A stretch of DNA of 64,000 nucleotides, taken from Hyparrhenia diplandra (taxonomy: Eukaryota > Streptophyta > Magnoliopsida > Poales > Poaceae). Location: the NCBI GenBank assembly GCA_015847255.1, contig JADLZK010004599.1:1-64000 (forward strand). The letters run 5' to 3'. Every line of letters starts with the position of its first letter. The stretch's first letter is position 1. Below are positions 50,414 through 62,270 of this stretch, piece by piece. A program made the translations under genes and the position numbers. The notes beneath the pieces were generated by a model. The model was not told the origin of the DNA, did not search any database, and saw nothing but the letters and a program-made list of their open reading frames with translations.

Positions 50414-52498
50414 TACATTTTTTAGAACAAAAAGGCAGTGCATAGACAGTACTCTTATTTAGGGTCATAAGGATTGATATTGTTTTCTATAAATTATGTC
50501 AAAACCATTTAGAATAAGAGCCCGTTTGAATCCCTTCATTTTTATATGACTAAGACTAAACTTAGGATTGTTATTTAGCGATCAGGCAACAGTTTGGGGA
50601 ACGCAAGGTCTAAATATCTGGGCTCCACCGCAAACGTTTGACCACCATTTTCCATGAGTCTACACGACTCATTAGGGTTTAGAGGTCACACTACTACATA
50701 AATAAACAACTGTGGTTTTTTTTATTTTGCGTGGGCGCCATGAAGCAACGGCGACAGTTAATTAATGATTAAGCGTGGCGGTTTATGAACTCCCCTCAAA
50801 ACCGTCATGGTTCATCCGAAAAAGATATAAAAGAAAAAAAAAGGTTAGAATAAACCCTAACGGGTCAGAATGTGGTCCGTCGCGACTGGATCCGTCCCCA
50901 CCGCTGTCGGATCCGTACAGCTGCCCCGGGTCTGGTCGCCCGCCGCTGAACCTGCCCGGCTGAGCGACCCCTAGAGAGCGGGCGCGCCCGCCGAGAGGAG
51001 ACGAGCGGAGGGGCCTCCTCGTGCGCCGGATCGGCTCGTCCGTCCGGGCCGGATCCGGCCGCCGCCGCCTCCACCGTGGCCGCCGCCGGCGCCAGCCGCC
51101 GGAGAGGGAGGATGCTAAGGATCGGAGGGGCCTAGGAGGGGAGGGACAGTGAGGGGGAGAGAGGTTGGGGAGGAGAGCTGCGTCATGCGCTCTGCGCGTC
51201 TTCGTGAGGGTGAGGGAGACGAAGAGGAGTGAGTTAACCCTAAAATGGTCAAGATAATGGTTACTGTTACTGCCCTTAATTTGAACAGGGTGATTTGGCC
51301 GGGATCACCCATCTGCGATCAGCATGCATGGTGGATGGCTTGGCTTTACAGCTTTCCAGTGACCGACTCGGGACGCGCGCACCTGCATTTGCATCTCTGC
51401 GCGGGAGCGTACTCCGTGGGCAGCAGATGCAGCCCATGCAGTGACCAGGGATGCTGCGCTCCTCCTGTAATTTCTGCGCTCCTCCTGTAATTTCCTGGCT
51501 TGGATCTGCGACCCCATGCATCCGCGCCAGGATTGCAGGACAGCAGGGCGACGGACGGGCCGGCGATTTTATGGAGCTACGCAGAGCGGCCATGTGAGAG
51601 CCACTCGATCGCCATTTACGGCGCCTGGCTCTGCTGCTTCGGTCGGCAGAGGACGGTGTTAATGTCACCGAACCTACCCTGCCTGCTCACTCGCTCGCCA
51701 ACCTCTGTAGCCATTTGCTTCCGATTACCACTTCGTGCTACAGGATAGAGTGCACTGCTCGATCACGACGCCGGACGCAAATGGCGATTGATGGAATTGT
51801 GCTACCGCTACACATGGCACTGATGGCAGTGGTTACAAAGGTTGTTGGCAGTTGAGAGAATTAACTACTGTCCCTGCATCGTCATTCATTTCGAGTGAGG
51901 TATTCGAGCAGAGCAGGGGAGGCGCGTTAACCCGCGTTCATGCACTGTCGCCTGCGTGGCTGCATCGATGGTTCCAGAGACGACGACGAAACAAAAATCA
52001 GTGCGTGCCACTCTAGACTGCACTAACGGCCACTAGCATGTACAAAGAAAGAAGAAATCCAGCATCATATCAAAGATCAGAGCGCTATGCTGCTATGGTC
52101 CTACAATACGAGAGAAAATAAAATAGCTTTTCTATGTAACTACTCAAGAAATTTGTCCTATGAAACTAGCTTTTCTAAAGCTGTTCATGTTGTTTTTAAA
52201 AAGAGGGAAGGGATCCTCACTAAAGATAACTTAGGTATGCCGGAAGTGAAATACGTACATTGTTGTGATCGGTGAATCAGCTTCTAGTCGACGGCCATGT
52301 CCTTGTACTCTTTTTGCAGCCATGGATGGCCTTTTATTACGAGACAGGGCCGAATCTGATTGGGCCGCTGCCTATGGCGCTAGGGCCTGGCAACTGCTTA
52401 GCTGGCCCACTGTTCTCCAGCTTTCTTTTCGTACGCCAAAGAAGCCCGTAATCTATGCGTAGTTGGGCCACTACTGAAGATTTTTTGGGCCGGATCCG
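50414..52498. other. Intergenic DNA with GC-rich patch
   Basis: 50880-51220 is GC-rich (CCGCCGCC, CGGATCCG runs) and may be the leader of a lost gene. A perfect 21-bp tandem copy of CTGCGCTCCTCCTGTAATTT lies around 51452-51493. No gene is supported. Confidence 0.4.
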
Positions 52499-52510
52499 TT
52501 TCGCTTATAT

Positions 52511-53298
52511 CCCCAACTATCAACTATTTTAAAGTTCCCTCAACTACAAAACCAGGACAAATCACCTCCCTCAACTTTTCAAACCATGCAAATTACCTCC
52601 TCGAAGCGGTTTTGAAGGCGGATTTGCTACAAGAATCGCGGTTTACCTCCTCGAGCGGATTTTGTTGACTAAAGCATACCATATTATATATTCACTATGT
52701 AGAGACAGTGCATATGGAGTCTAACAAAATTAGATTTTCTATTTTATTTATTTTTCTTTGTGATTTACTATAATTTTTTAAAAATTCAGCCAAATAAATA
52801 TAAAAGAAAAAACAAAACCTTCGTGAAGCAAAAACTTTGTACTAAAAGGATAAGCATATTATATATTCAATGTGTAGGTCTAATCATGTGGAGTCCAACA
52901 AAATTTGGATTTTTTATTTTATGATTTTTCGTGATTTACTATGATTTTTAAAGATTCAACCGAATTTTTATAAAAAAAAAGAAAAGGAAAACATGTGGAG
53001 TCCAACAAAATTGATTTTTTATTTTATGATTTTTTTCGTGATTTACTATGATTTTTAAAAAGATTCAACCGGAATTTTATAAAAAAAGAAAAGGAAATGT
53101 CACCGTCACTGTAGCAACCCACCGACACTGTAGCAAAACCGCGTTTACTGTGAAGCAAATCCGGCCTTCAAAACCGCCGAGGGAGGTGTAATTTGCGTGG
53201 TTTGAAAAATTGAGGGAGGTGATTTGTCGGGTTTTTGGAGTGGGGAGGGAGGAAAAGTGAACTTTTCGTGATAGTTGGGGGAGGGAATGGGACTTTTT
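52511..53298. mobile_element. Fold-back / MULE-type MITE with about 150-bp inverted repeats
   Basis: TCGCTTATAT flanks both sides (52501-52510 and 53299-53308), a 10-bp target duplication of the Mutator kind. The arms match over about 150 bp in inverted orientation: the left words CCCCAACTATCA, GACAAATCACCTCCCTCAA, TTTCAAACCA, GCAAATTACCTCC, GGTTTTGAAGG and CGGATTTGCT all reappear complemented at 53110-53285. The AT-rich centre (52740-53100) contains three diverged tandem units around TGTGGAGTCCAACAAAATT and CGTGATTTACTATGATTTTTAAA. No transposase. Confidence 0.85.
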
Positions 53299-53308
53299 TC
53301 GCTTATAT

Positions 53309-55200
53309 AAATGCAAGCCTGAAGATGCCCGGGCCCGGGTTCCTTTTGGATCACTGAGTGAAGCTGGCAGCAAGCATTTCATTGAAAAGTGCGTGCACTC
53401 CACAGTGTCCACACTTTGCCCATTGTAGCGTGCGTGCACGCTATGGGATCTCCGATCCAACACAACTGACACAAAGCCTGTGTTTCTTCAGTGCTACAAC
53501 AGCGTCACAGAGATTTGCGGCGCACGTTCTAGGTAGGACCAGCCCAGCCAGCGACGCCTGACCGGACGACGGTGGTGTCGCCTCGGCCCGCGCCGCGCGC
53601 ACATGGCAGCAACAGCCGCGCAACCGCGACCCGTCGTCGGGCGGGATAGACCGAGGACGAACGGGACTTCTCGCGAGCGCGCCGGCCCGCCCGCGTGACG
53701 GGTAACGTGCAGGCGGCAGCTACCCACCGGCACGGGGAACTGGCGCGCGACGTGACGAGCCACAAGCCTCGGCGAGCGGCAGGGGTTTCGCGCCGGAGAA
53801 TGAGAGCGACGCGGGAGCGGCACTGGCAATGTGCACATCGGTTCGGTTGGGGGCCATTAACGAACGGAACTGGTCGGTAGCCCCGGCCTCGCGGCCCCGC
53901 GCGCGCCGTCGCTGTCGTTTTGATTGCGCGCTTTCCTTGGGCTGGCTGTGGCCGGCCGGCTCTCCCGTTCGTTCCTTGATGGCACTTGATGAGTGGTAGG
54001 ACGCCTGCACTGCAATTGTGGCCTCAAGCTGAAGCGACCATGATTCATTCATTGTCCTCCGGTGTCCTCCGGCAATCATGGTTCATGAGCAGCCAGAGAG
54101 ACAGCCATGAGCCGGGCATGCACGCAATGGATCCCCAACCGCTAAAAAAAGAGTGCAAATCGCTCATGATGGTCTGTTTCTCGCATGACGAGGGGGATTT
54201 GGCAATGGCAACTGAGGGCATGTTTGCTACGCAGGCCTTGCCTAGCCAGCCTGGCTCGCCCGGCCTGGCCGTGGCCAGCCGGAGCCCGGCTGCTATGGGG
54301 CAACGTCACGTGTTTGTTTCACGGCCCGGATGAGCTCGGTTCGGTAGAGATCATGTTTGATTTCTGGCTCAATTGTGTATGATGGTTGCTCGGGACTAGA
54401 CATTGGGACCACCACACTTGCAACTTTCTATCCTTGTTGGTATTTTATCGAACACACACGAGTTGTACTCCACACCGCAGCCATGGACACACGGTGGGTC
54501 TCGATGGCCGTGGCGCCGCCAAGACGCCTCTATCTACATCCGTGTCCGCTCCTCTCGCCTTCCATCTCACCACCGCGACGCCTCCATCTACATACGCGGT
54601 TCCGCTCCCTCTCACCTTCCATCTCCGTCAAGCTGTCCGCTCGCTGGTCGCGGCCGACGACGCTCCCGACGCTGCCTAGGGAGGCGGAGGCCGCGCCATG
54701 GCGAAGCGGCGGCGTCCGCCGAGGGCGCCGCGAGACGCCATGGCGAGGAGCAGAGAAGCAAAGAACAAGCGGGCGGCTAGCCACCACGCACGGGGATCCG
54801 TGGTGCACGACCGGGTAGGCAATGACAGCGGTGTGGCTAAGCTCGCGCCCAGCCATGGCGGCGGGGGCAACCTCCGGAGCTCGCCGTCGTGGCCATGGCG
54901 GGCCGAGGTAGTGCTTGACGGCGACCGGGCCGCACCTGTGTGGGTGGCGAGGTCGAGGGACGGCTGGCGCGACGACGCGCCGTGAGAGAAACGGAGGTTA
55001 GAGCTTGGGAGGTCACCCAACGCACCAACGGGCCACCCCTGGCTGCTCCATCAAGACATCCCCGAAAAATACGCGAGGGTATCGCCTCCTCGAGCGAGGC
55101 CCAGGTTGCTTTAAGTTCCGCGGCGCACGGACTTCAAAGCATGGGCCAATTGCGGCAAACACGAGGCTAGGGCCCGGCTCGCTCTCTAGCAAACACCCCC
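53309..55200. other. GC-rich intergenic DNA, no supported gene
   Basis: Open frames on both strands (53494-53838 minus, 54357-54818 plus, 54676-55020 minus) reflect composition. A 56-bp imperfect tandem duplication (GACGCCTC-ATCTACAT ... CCTTCCATCTC) lies at about 54522-54632. Confidence 0.45.
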
Positions 55201-55212
55201 GAATGTGAATTG

Positions 55213-55525
55213 GCTTATAGTCCAATGGTAGCACAGTCCAGGTGGGGACGCTACCCACAGGGGTTCAAATCACGATTTCGCACCTTTTCCTGGGATTTTC
55301 CCAGGATTTACCGACGTTATGCATTAAGTGGTAGCGACGTTCCGGCCGACGACGAGGCGCCCGTGGTGACTTCGAGAATCTCCGAGATTTGCCGGGCGCC
55401 ATTTCCTCGCCGGATGTGCTTCATAGTGGTAGAGTTTGCGCGACGTGTGTTTATAGGGGTGAGTGTGCGTGCGTGTTGTGAGCGTCTACGTGTATTGTGT
55501 AATTTTTTTTTTTTTTTTTTGCCAT
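55213..55525 (+). mobile_element. tRNA-derived SINE
   Basis: The 5' part carries an RNA polymerase III A-box-like TAGTCCAATGG (55217-55227) and, about 35 bp on, a B-box GGTTCAAATC (55262-55271), followed by a tRNA-unrelated body. The 3' end has TGTGCGTGCGTGTTGTGAG and GTCTACGTGTATTGTGTAA, then a T-run (55504-55520). A T-rich end with this lead-in is characteristic of grass SINEs of the p-SINE/Au kind. Target duplications were not clear. Confidence 0.72.
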
Positions 55526-55924
55526 GAATGGCAACGGAAACCCTTCGAAAAACTAAAAAGAAGAAAAAAAAACGGGAACAGGTAGTCCTGCTATGGGATT
55601 CTCTCGAGTACATACAGGCACAGTAGGCAGGTTGTTGCCTTCTCCCGGTCCCGGATTCACAAAATCTCTTTCTCGCGCCGGCCGGGGCGACCTGATGAGT
55701 TTCGGAGCTCCGGTCGTTGTCATGGGACGATTTTGTGATCTATTTTTGGCGTGCTCCCCACATGGCTTCCCCTCTCACGCCCTCGTGCAGCCATCACATC
55801 GTCGGTGCCCGGACGTGAACAGCTCCATCCTGTTTTTGTACTTTTCTCTACCTATCTACAGAATAAAGATAAGCCGTTTTCTTTTTCAGAGACATAAAGA
55901 GCAACTGCTGAAATACAGTGGTAC

Positions 55925-56145
55925 ATTGTGTGTTTAGTTGGTGAAATATTTTGGGTTCGGCTACTGTAGCATTTTTCGTTTGTATTTGATAATTATTGTC
56001 CAATCATTGACTCACTAGTCCCAAAAGATTCGTCTCGTACTTTTCAGCCAAACTACGCAATTTGTTTTTTTGTTTTTACCTATATTTAATGCCCCATTGC
56101 ATGCGACAAAAGATTCGATGTGACAGAAACTGTATCACTTTTTGG
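55925..56145. mobile_element. MITE-like remnant, copy 3 of the three-copy family
   Basis: Best preserved copy: GTGAAATATTTTGGG, CTACTGTAGCA, AAAAGATTCGTCTCG, CTACGCAATTTG, TTTTTACCTATATTTAATG, CATTGCATGCG, AAAGATTCGATGTGACAG. This word order is common to an abundant class of grass MITEs. Non-coding. Confidence 0.6.
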
Positions 56146-58405
56146 GATAACTTTTCACCAAGTGTCCTTGCTAGTTTGCAGTGTATAATATGTATGAACG
56201 TGGATACGCATTTGTCGGGGTTCTTGTTGGTACATAGCGAAAGTACAACGATCTGTATCTGTAATCTGTATCTGCAACTTCAATAGTAACAGAGTTGTTA
56301 ACTCCAGCTAACCTCCACTGTTAATTTTAGAAGGCGATGACAGACGGCAAAAGTGAAATTCAGAAGCTCACACCACAACACCCAAGCTAAGCACAGCCTG
56401 ACCCTCTTGTCAGAAAGACTAGCAATTTCCTTCAGGTACGTACATGAATCTTATGGCGCCTAGAATGCTTCCAAGGGAAGGCGAATCAGGCAGGAGGATC
56501 AGGGCTAATGGCCGTGATCTCCGGGTGGCCACAGGACACAACCCTCCCATGTGCAACTAACATGGCGTGGGGACACGAAAGGGATGGTTCATCAGGCCCC
56601 CACCCCGGGTTGGAAGATTGTTGCTTTTCGAAAGGGTGAAGCTAGCTATAGCCAACCCACGTTACGATGTCTACATGTTTTAAAGGCACAGAGTATGACA
56701 GGAAAGCTAACCTCGATGAACTCTGTTGTCTCGCGTAAATGTGTGTGGGTGTGTGTTTGTTCTCCACCTGAAAAACATCCACTGTTCCCGTGTTTGTTCT
56801 GAAAAAGGAGGAACATTTGAGCTCTCAATGCTTGCCTGTTTATATATATCCTCCTGCAATGATCCGTCAGCTGCCTCAAGTTGGTCTGGACTGGCCGGGT
56901 TGAATTTAACCTCGATCTCGTTTTGGTTTGTTTGGTGCCTGAAGAAAAAATGATGCTGGAGCTAAAAGCAGCCAGCAGAAAACATGGCAAAATGTCTCTG
57001 CCGTAGGCCATTGTTTGAGCTTGTACACGTTGATTTTTTGGCAGCTCCGATCCAGCATCCATGTCTGAGCAGTAAGCAGCTCCTGCAGACACCTGTCCAG
57101 GAGCCACATGGTGCAGATCACGATGATTCACTGGGGACGACTAGATCTGCTCCTCGCGTCAGTAGGATCAGACACGATCTTGGACTTACCTGCGTGCGCA
57201 TGCAGTGTACCTGCAGGCTTGTCTGAAGACTTGGGTTCTAGCAACTCTGCATGCTCCACCTACGCCCTACCTACGTGGCCATGTCCAGGCTCATGCGAGC
57301 ATGTGAGCCCTTGACGCGCCGACGAACACGATGGCCTTATCGACAGTATAATCTGAACTAATCATTGGGATGAGGCGAGCGAGCAATGTATCGCACGGCC
57401 GGGAGTACTGAATATTTGGTAGGAAATGGTAGTACGTTGTTTATGCATCTACTGCAGGCCTGAAGATACCTACCGGTGGTTAGTCTGATTCTGATCACTT
57501 CGGCTATAAACGGCTGTGCTACTAGCGTTCACACTATACCCGCGAGTCCGCGACGAATGGTAATCAAGACCATTTTTTTTAAGCTAAAAGCGCGCGCTTA
57601 ACTGAAGAACGCAAGTTTGGAATATCTCAGGCATGGAGCTTTCACCGGCCGCCAGCGTTGGAAAGGGAAGGGCATCCGATCCGATCCCTGAAGAGCATGT
57701 GCAGCACTTGAATGATTTGGTTGGTTCGCATGCATTCGCCGTACTCTACACGCAACTTGATCGAGCATCGCTAACCAAATTGCATTGATGCAGCAGCAGG
57801 ATAATGAAAACCGGCGCACGCATACTAGTAGTGGCATGAGCATTTCATTCATAGCTGACTTGTCCTTGAACGATGATGCAGTGAACAATCTGTTTGATTT
57901 CGTCTTACCTTTGACTCACGGCAATTCAGGTCGTCCCGGAGAACATGCGATGCTCTCTGGATCAACACATGGGTAGCGTTATACGTCATGATGGATGTAC
58001 ATGTAACATATCTATCTACCACACATTTCTTCTCTTGCCAAATATGCCCAGACCCACGCATGGCTTGCAGTCTAGCTCGCGAGAGCCAGCCATGTGGGCA
58101 TGCACGCTGCTGGTTGGGGCCTGTCGTCTGGTCCTCTACTCTACACGGTGCACGATCGAGTAGTTGGCGTCGGCCGCTACTTGCGCGCGACGAACACACA
58201 CACACACACTCGCATGTGCGCCTGATTCGTATGTGCTAACCGCCGTCGTGTACCGGGGCGATCGTGTGGTCGGCGGGGATCATCGTCCCCACCTCCCCTT
58301 TATCTCTTTTTGTCTCGAGACGAATTCCCCTGCCCCGGCCCGGCCCTCCACGAAAGTTAGTAACGATTCCAACTGCCGGGAGCACTGACCGTTGTTGCCC
58401 TGACC
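56146..58405. other. Upstream intergenic region of the expansin gene
   Basis: No gene is supported. The minus frame 56646-57131 has no domain. A CA microsatellite lies at 58193-58209. 58250-58400 is GC-rich, probably proximal promoter. Confidence 0.45.
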
Positions 58406-58408
58406 GGC

Positions 58409-58420
58409 CGGCTATAAGTA
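58409..58420 (+). promoter_or_regulatory. TATA box of the expansin gene
   Basis: GGCTATAAGTAG, about 105 bp before the ATG, with a C-rich likely start region (CTCCCTTCACACCC) 25-35 bp downstream. Confidence 0.65.
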
Positions 58421-58520
58421 GCTGGCCTCCGCGCCCCACTCCCTTCACACCCAAGCAACTCTCGATTCCTGAACACTTTAGCTTGCTAGGTAGCTCGAGA
58501 GTCAGTCAGTGTGTGCTACA

Positions 58521-59708
58521 ATGGCAGCTGCCAATGTCGTCCTGCTCCTCCTGCTCTGCTTCCTTGCCCACCGGGCTGCCGGCGACTATGGCGGGTGGCA
58601 GAGCGCCCACGCCACGTTCTACGGCGGCGGCGACGCGTCCGGCACAATGGGTGAGTGCGTTAGTCCACGATCGAGAACTTATGGTACTCCTTTGGAAATC
58701 GAAACTGACGCCGGCGCATATATATATGCAGGCGGCGCGTGCGGGTACGGGAACATGTACAGCACGGGTTACGGAACCAACACGGCGGCGCTGAGCACGG
58801 CGCTGTTCAACGACGGCGCGGCGTGCGGGTCCTGCTACGAGCTGCGCTGCGACAACGACGGGCAGTGGTGCCTGCCGGGTACCATCACCGTGACGGCCAC
58901 CAACTTCTGCCCGCCCAACTACGGCCTCCCCAGCGACGACGGCGGCTGGTGCAACCCGCCGCGCCCGCACTTCGACATGGCGCAGCCGGCCTTCCTCCAG
59001 ATCGCGCAGTACCGCGCCGGCATCGTGCCCGTCGCCTACAGGAGGTGAGTTGATACTGTTGCCGTGCGGGGTGTCGGTTCTTCAGACCATGTTACGTGGG
59101 CCAGCCGAGCTAGCCGGCAGATTATCTCATCTACGAACGGTTGTTGGTTGGGCTTAGCTTGTTCCATGCATGCACGACTGCGACCTAACCATGCTGTTTC
59201 CGAGTAGATTAGGCGTCACACTGACCATTATGAGCTTCCATGTTAGTTGTTACACGACCTTTAGTTTTGACAGCGATTTGTACAGGTTGCAAACGTACGT
59301 CACGCTCAGCAATAATAGTAACACTTGTCACGCATGCCATGTGCTGCTGCTTGGACTCAACTTGTTGCAGCTAGTTTCACTGACGATCACCTATGATTGT
59401 GCAGGGTGCCGTGCGTGAAGAAGGGCGGGATCCGGTTCACCATCAACGGCCACTCCTACTTCAACCTGGTGCTGGTGACCAACGTGGCCGGCGCCGGGGA
59501 CGTGCAGTCCGTCTCCATCAAGGGTTCCAGCACCGGGTGGCAGCCCATGTCCCGGAACTGGGGCCAGAACTGGCAGAGCAACTCGCTCCTCGACGGCCAG
59601 AGCCTCTCCTTCCAGGTCACCTCCAGCGACGGCCGCACCGTCACCAGCAACGACGTCGCGCCCGCCGGCTGGCAGTTCGGCCAGACCTTTGAGGGCGGCC
59701 AATTCTAG
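58521..59708 (+). CDS. Alpha-expansin
   Basis: Three exons, 58521-58650, 58732-59044 and 59405-59708, with GT-AG introns of 81 and 360 bp at the two classical alpha-expansin positions. 248 residues. Signal peptide 1-21; then the six-stranded double-psi beta-barrel domain with conserved cysteines, the alpha-expansin insertion GGWCNPP (114-120) and the HFD motif (123-125); then the CBM63-like domain (about 155-248) with VTNVAGAGDVQSVSIKG, W-Q-P-M-SRNWGQNWQSN and the end GWQFGQTFEGGQF. It is secreted to the wall and loosens cellulose-xyloglucan contacts at acid pH without hydrolysis, promoting cell enlargement. An in-frame ATG 12 bases upstream is less likely because the chosen one begins a clean signal peptide. 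Frame intact, very GC-rich exons 2 and 3. The particular paralogue cannot be named. Confidence 0.96.
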
Positions 59709-60165
59709 CCCCTCCGATCCGCGACGACGATCCATTTGCATTCAGAATTGAGAGTGCGTGTGAGAAAGAGAAGGAAACCCTCCTCGTTGTTGTAAAGAGG
59801 AGGCTGCCGCCATTCCGAGGCTGCTTGTTAATTAGCACCCGCTTAGGCCTTTTCCTTCTCTGATCATCGTAGGGTTATTAAGTTATTTTCGCTGCGCCGG
59901 TGGTGATTATTGTAGCATTGGGTTTTAAGGAGAGCAAAAACCTGCAAGGGCTGATTATTGTAGGGCTAGCTGCAGGGGAGTGGTACGGTGTCGTGTAACT
60001 TTTGTTGTTTTAGCAACCCCCGGATCCGGCCACATGGGTGGGAGATGTTTGTGGGGATTGTATTGCACCTTTGGGGACCGTGAGCAACAATGCTTGTTTA
60101 TGGTCTACTACTATACATGCAGTATATATATGATGATATGCTCGTGGTTTGATTCTCAGTTTGTA
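59709..60165. other. 3' flank of the expansin gene
   Basis: Probable 3' UTR with GT-rich stretches; no gene seen. Confidence 0.5.
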
Positions 60166-60420
60166 CTCCCTACGTTAAAAAAAAAAAAACATGTAATTCT
60201 AGCACAGTGTCATGATTTATTATTCCAAGTTTGATTAATTATAGATAAAAACTATCAATATTTATGTTATCAAATAAATATCATTAGATTCATTACGAAA
60301 TGTAGTTTTTTAATACATTAATTTGAAATCATAAATATGAATAATATTTTACAGAAATTTGATCAAACATACATCAGTTTTGACGACACGAAACACATGG
60401 CTACATGTTTTATAGATTTT
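60166..60420. mobile_element. Stowaway MITE remnant
   Basis: Starts TA + CTCCCTACGTT with an A-run (60177-60190), then an AT-rich interior containing AGTTTGATTAATTATAGATAAAAAC and TCATTAGATTCATTACGAAA-type words. The right inverted repeat is lost. Confidence 0.6.
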
Positions 60421-60609
60421 TTTTGTGCGCACACGCCTGCGCGCCTTCGATCGAACCGTCTCTTTACCAACTTGCGAATGAAGGCCGCATGTGCATGTGT
60501 GGTCTGATGTGGTGATCGAGTCCGTCAGTGGTCAATTTCAAGCTTTTTAGGACACTCAGGAGACAAACAGAAAGATGAATATTTCCTGGTTTGTCAACTC
60601 AAGTATTTC

Positions 60610-61184
60610 TACTTGTCAAAAAAAAAAAAAAAAAAAAACTCCAAGAAAATTCAAAGCCGTCTTGCTATCATATGCCATATCTGTGCTCTAATTAGTTACT
60701 GGGCAGGGTTTTATTCTGAAGCTGAGAAGCAAGCGTTGCAAGATGGGGTTAATACAATGATGGAGATCGCGGTTCGGCTGCTGAGCAAGAAGGCAAAGAA
60801 GGACGAGGCACAGAAGCAGCTCGACTCCAATGACGACCCTGAAGATTGATGTCAACGCCTATGGAGTTGAAGGAGGTTATGATAAGTATACTCAATTCAT
60901 GACGTCGGTCCTGGAGTCCTGATCTGTGGAACCCTTTGGTCTGTTTGAGTGGTCTGGATACCAGTTTCGTTGAACTTCTGTTGGTCTGTAATAATTAGCA
61001 CTTTGATACTGTGGTACTCTGGTCTCGTTGTGCGTTTAGGCGTAGTACCCTAGAGCGCGCTAGCATCAGGTTTTAGTAGCCTGTTGCTTTTATCCTCTGA
61101 ACTCTGTCTCGGTCCTGTATCAAACTCTGTTCGGTATTTCCGTTGCTCAATGGAAATGGGGTTTCCTCGTTCAAAAAAAAAAAA
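60610..61184 (+). mobile_element. 5'-truncated LINE with 13-bp target duplication
   Basis: ACTCAAGTATTTC flanks the insertion at 60597-60609 and 61185-61197. It holds the last 70 or so codons of a LINE ORF2 (RLAIICHICALISYWAGFYSEAEKQ... to stop at 60849), then a 3' UTR ending TTCCGTTGCTCAATGGAAATGG... and a 13-base poly(A). The coding tail aligns with the end of the LINE at 7185-8405 (IICQIHAHLIYWSGLYSQEDK), so both are one family. Unusually, a run of about 21 A (60619-60639) sits at the truncated 5' edge as well. Confidence 0.9.
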
Positions 61185-61197
61185 ACTCAAGTATTTC

Positions 61198-62270
61198 GAT
61201 TCTCGTAAAATGAAAAAACTTGAGTATTTCTTCAACTTTTCTTCTTCTCGGCGGCAGTCTCTTAATAAGCTTAGTATATTGCCATTAAAATTTAAATCTA
61301 AGATTGGCTCTGCTCCCTGCTGCTACTCTGGCAGCCACGGCGCTGATGCTGCTATTTTAGTCAGCCGAAAATAGTTTCCTTTTAGCCAGCCGAAAGTTGG
61401 GTCTATGATACTCCCTCCATTTCGACGAAAAGTTGGAATTGCTGAATTAGATGGTTATTAGAGTATCTCCAATAGTTTATTTAAAATCACTTGATAAATT
61501 AATGAGTTTTCAAGTGACAAAAGATAGGCGGGGCTATATTAACTGGCTTCCTCAGTCTGTTTCTAAAATCTCGCTCCTACAAAATAGAAGGTAATTTTAC
61601 ATTAAAAATCTTGGACTATTTTCTAAATCACGCTAGCCATTTTTATTCATTCTTTGTTCTTATATATTTGCATCTAAAACACTTTCCTACTACGTACTTA
61701 TTTTCCTGTATCCTTCCACATTTATTGGCTGATGGATGTGTGTGTATATCAGAGCGATTAGGTCGATCCTTCTTCGAATTGCGAAAAGTTTGGGAGCTAA
61801 GACAGGGAGTTGTTGGACAACAAATTTTTTTAGTTGTTCCAAAAAAAAAAAAGATTGGGAGTGGGTTTCGGAAGGTTCTTGGGATGCTCTTAGGTGTAAA
61901 AAGATCGGCCCACATAAAATTACCTTTTTTTTTTTTTTCCAAAAATACAATTTAGGTCTAGATAGACTTGCTCCTTTTTTTTTTTAGGCTAGTTAAAATG
62001 GAGAAATCATGAAGGAACCGACCATTATTTGGATCGAGGTTGTAAATGGAGTAGCCCATGGGCTAAACACGAACATGATGTCTTGCAGGCCCAGCCCATT
62101 GGAAATATCTGGCCATAATTTGTGTTGCTTCCCTCCGTTCTTCTCGGATTAAATAAAAACTTTCTTTTTTCAAAAACAAGAAATCTGTTCTTCTCCAACT
62201 TTTCTTGTGGCAGTGTTGTTGATCTTTCAGTAGGGAACTAACATGTGAGTAACTCATTTTGAATACGAGT
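61198..62270. other. AT-rich intergenic DNA with A/T runs
   Basis: Several runs (61840-61851 A, 61925-61938 T, 61975-61985 T) suggest overlapping retroelement tails. No gene is supported. Confidence 0.45.

Noticed and set aside
54357..55020. Possible gene on either strand
   Set aside because: Frames overlap on both strands, the translation is Arg/Pro-rich, and a tandem duplication at 54522-54632 explains the repeated peptide words.
55217..55271. Possible tRNA gene (A and B boxes)
   Set aside because: No cloverleaf or acceptor stem can be drawn; the boxes belong to a SINE.
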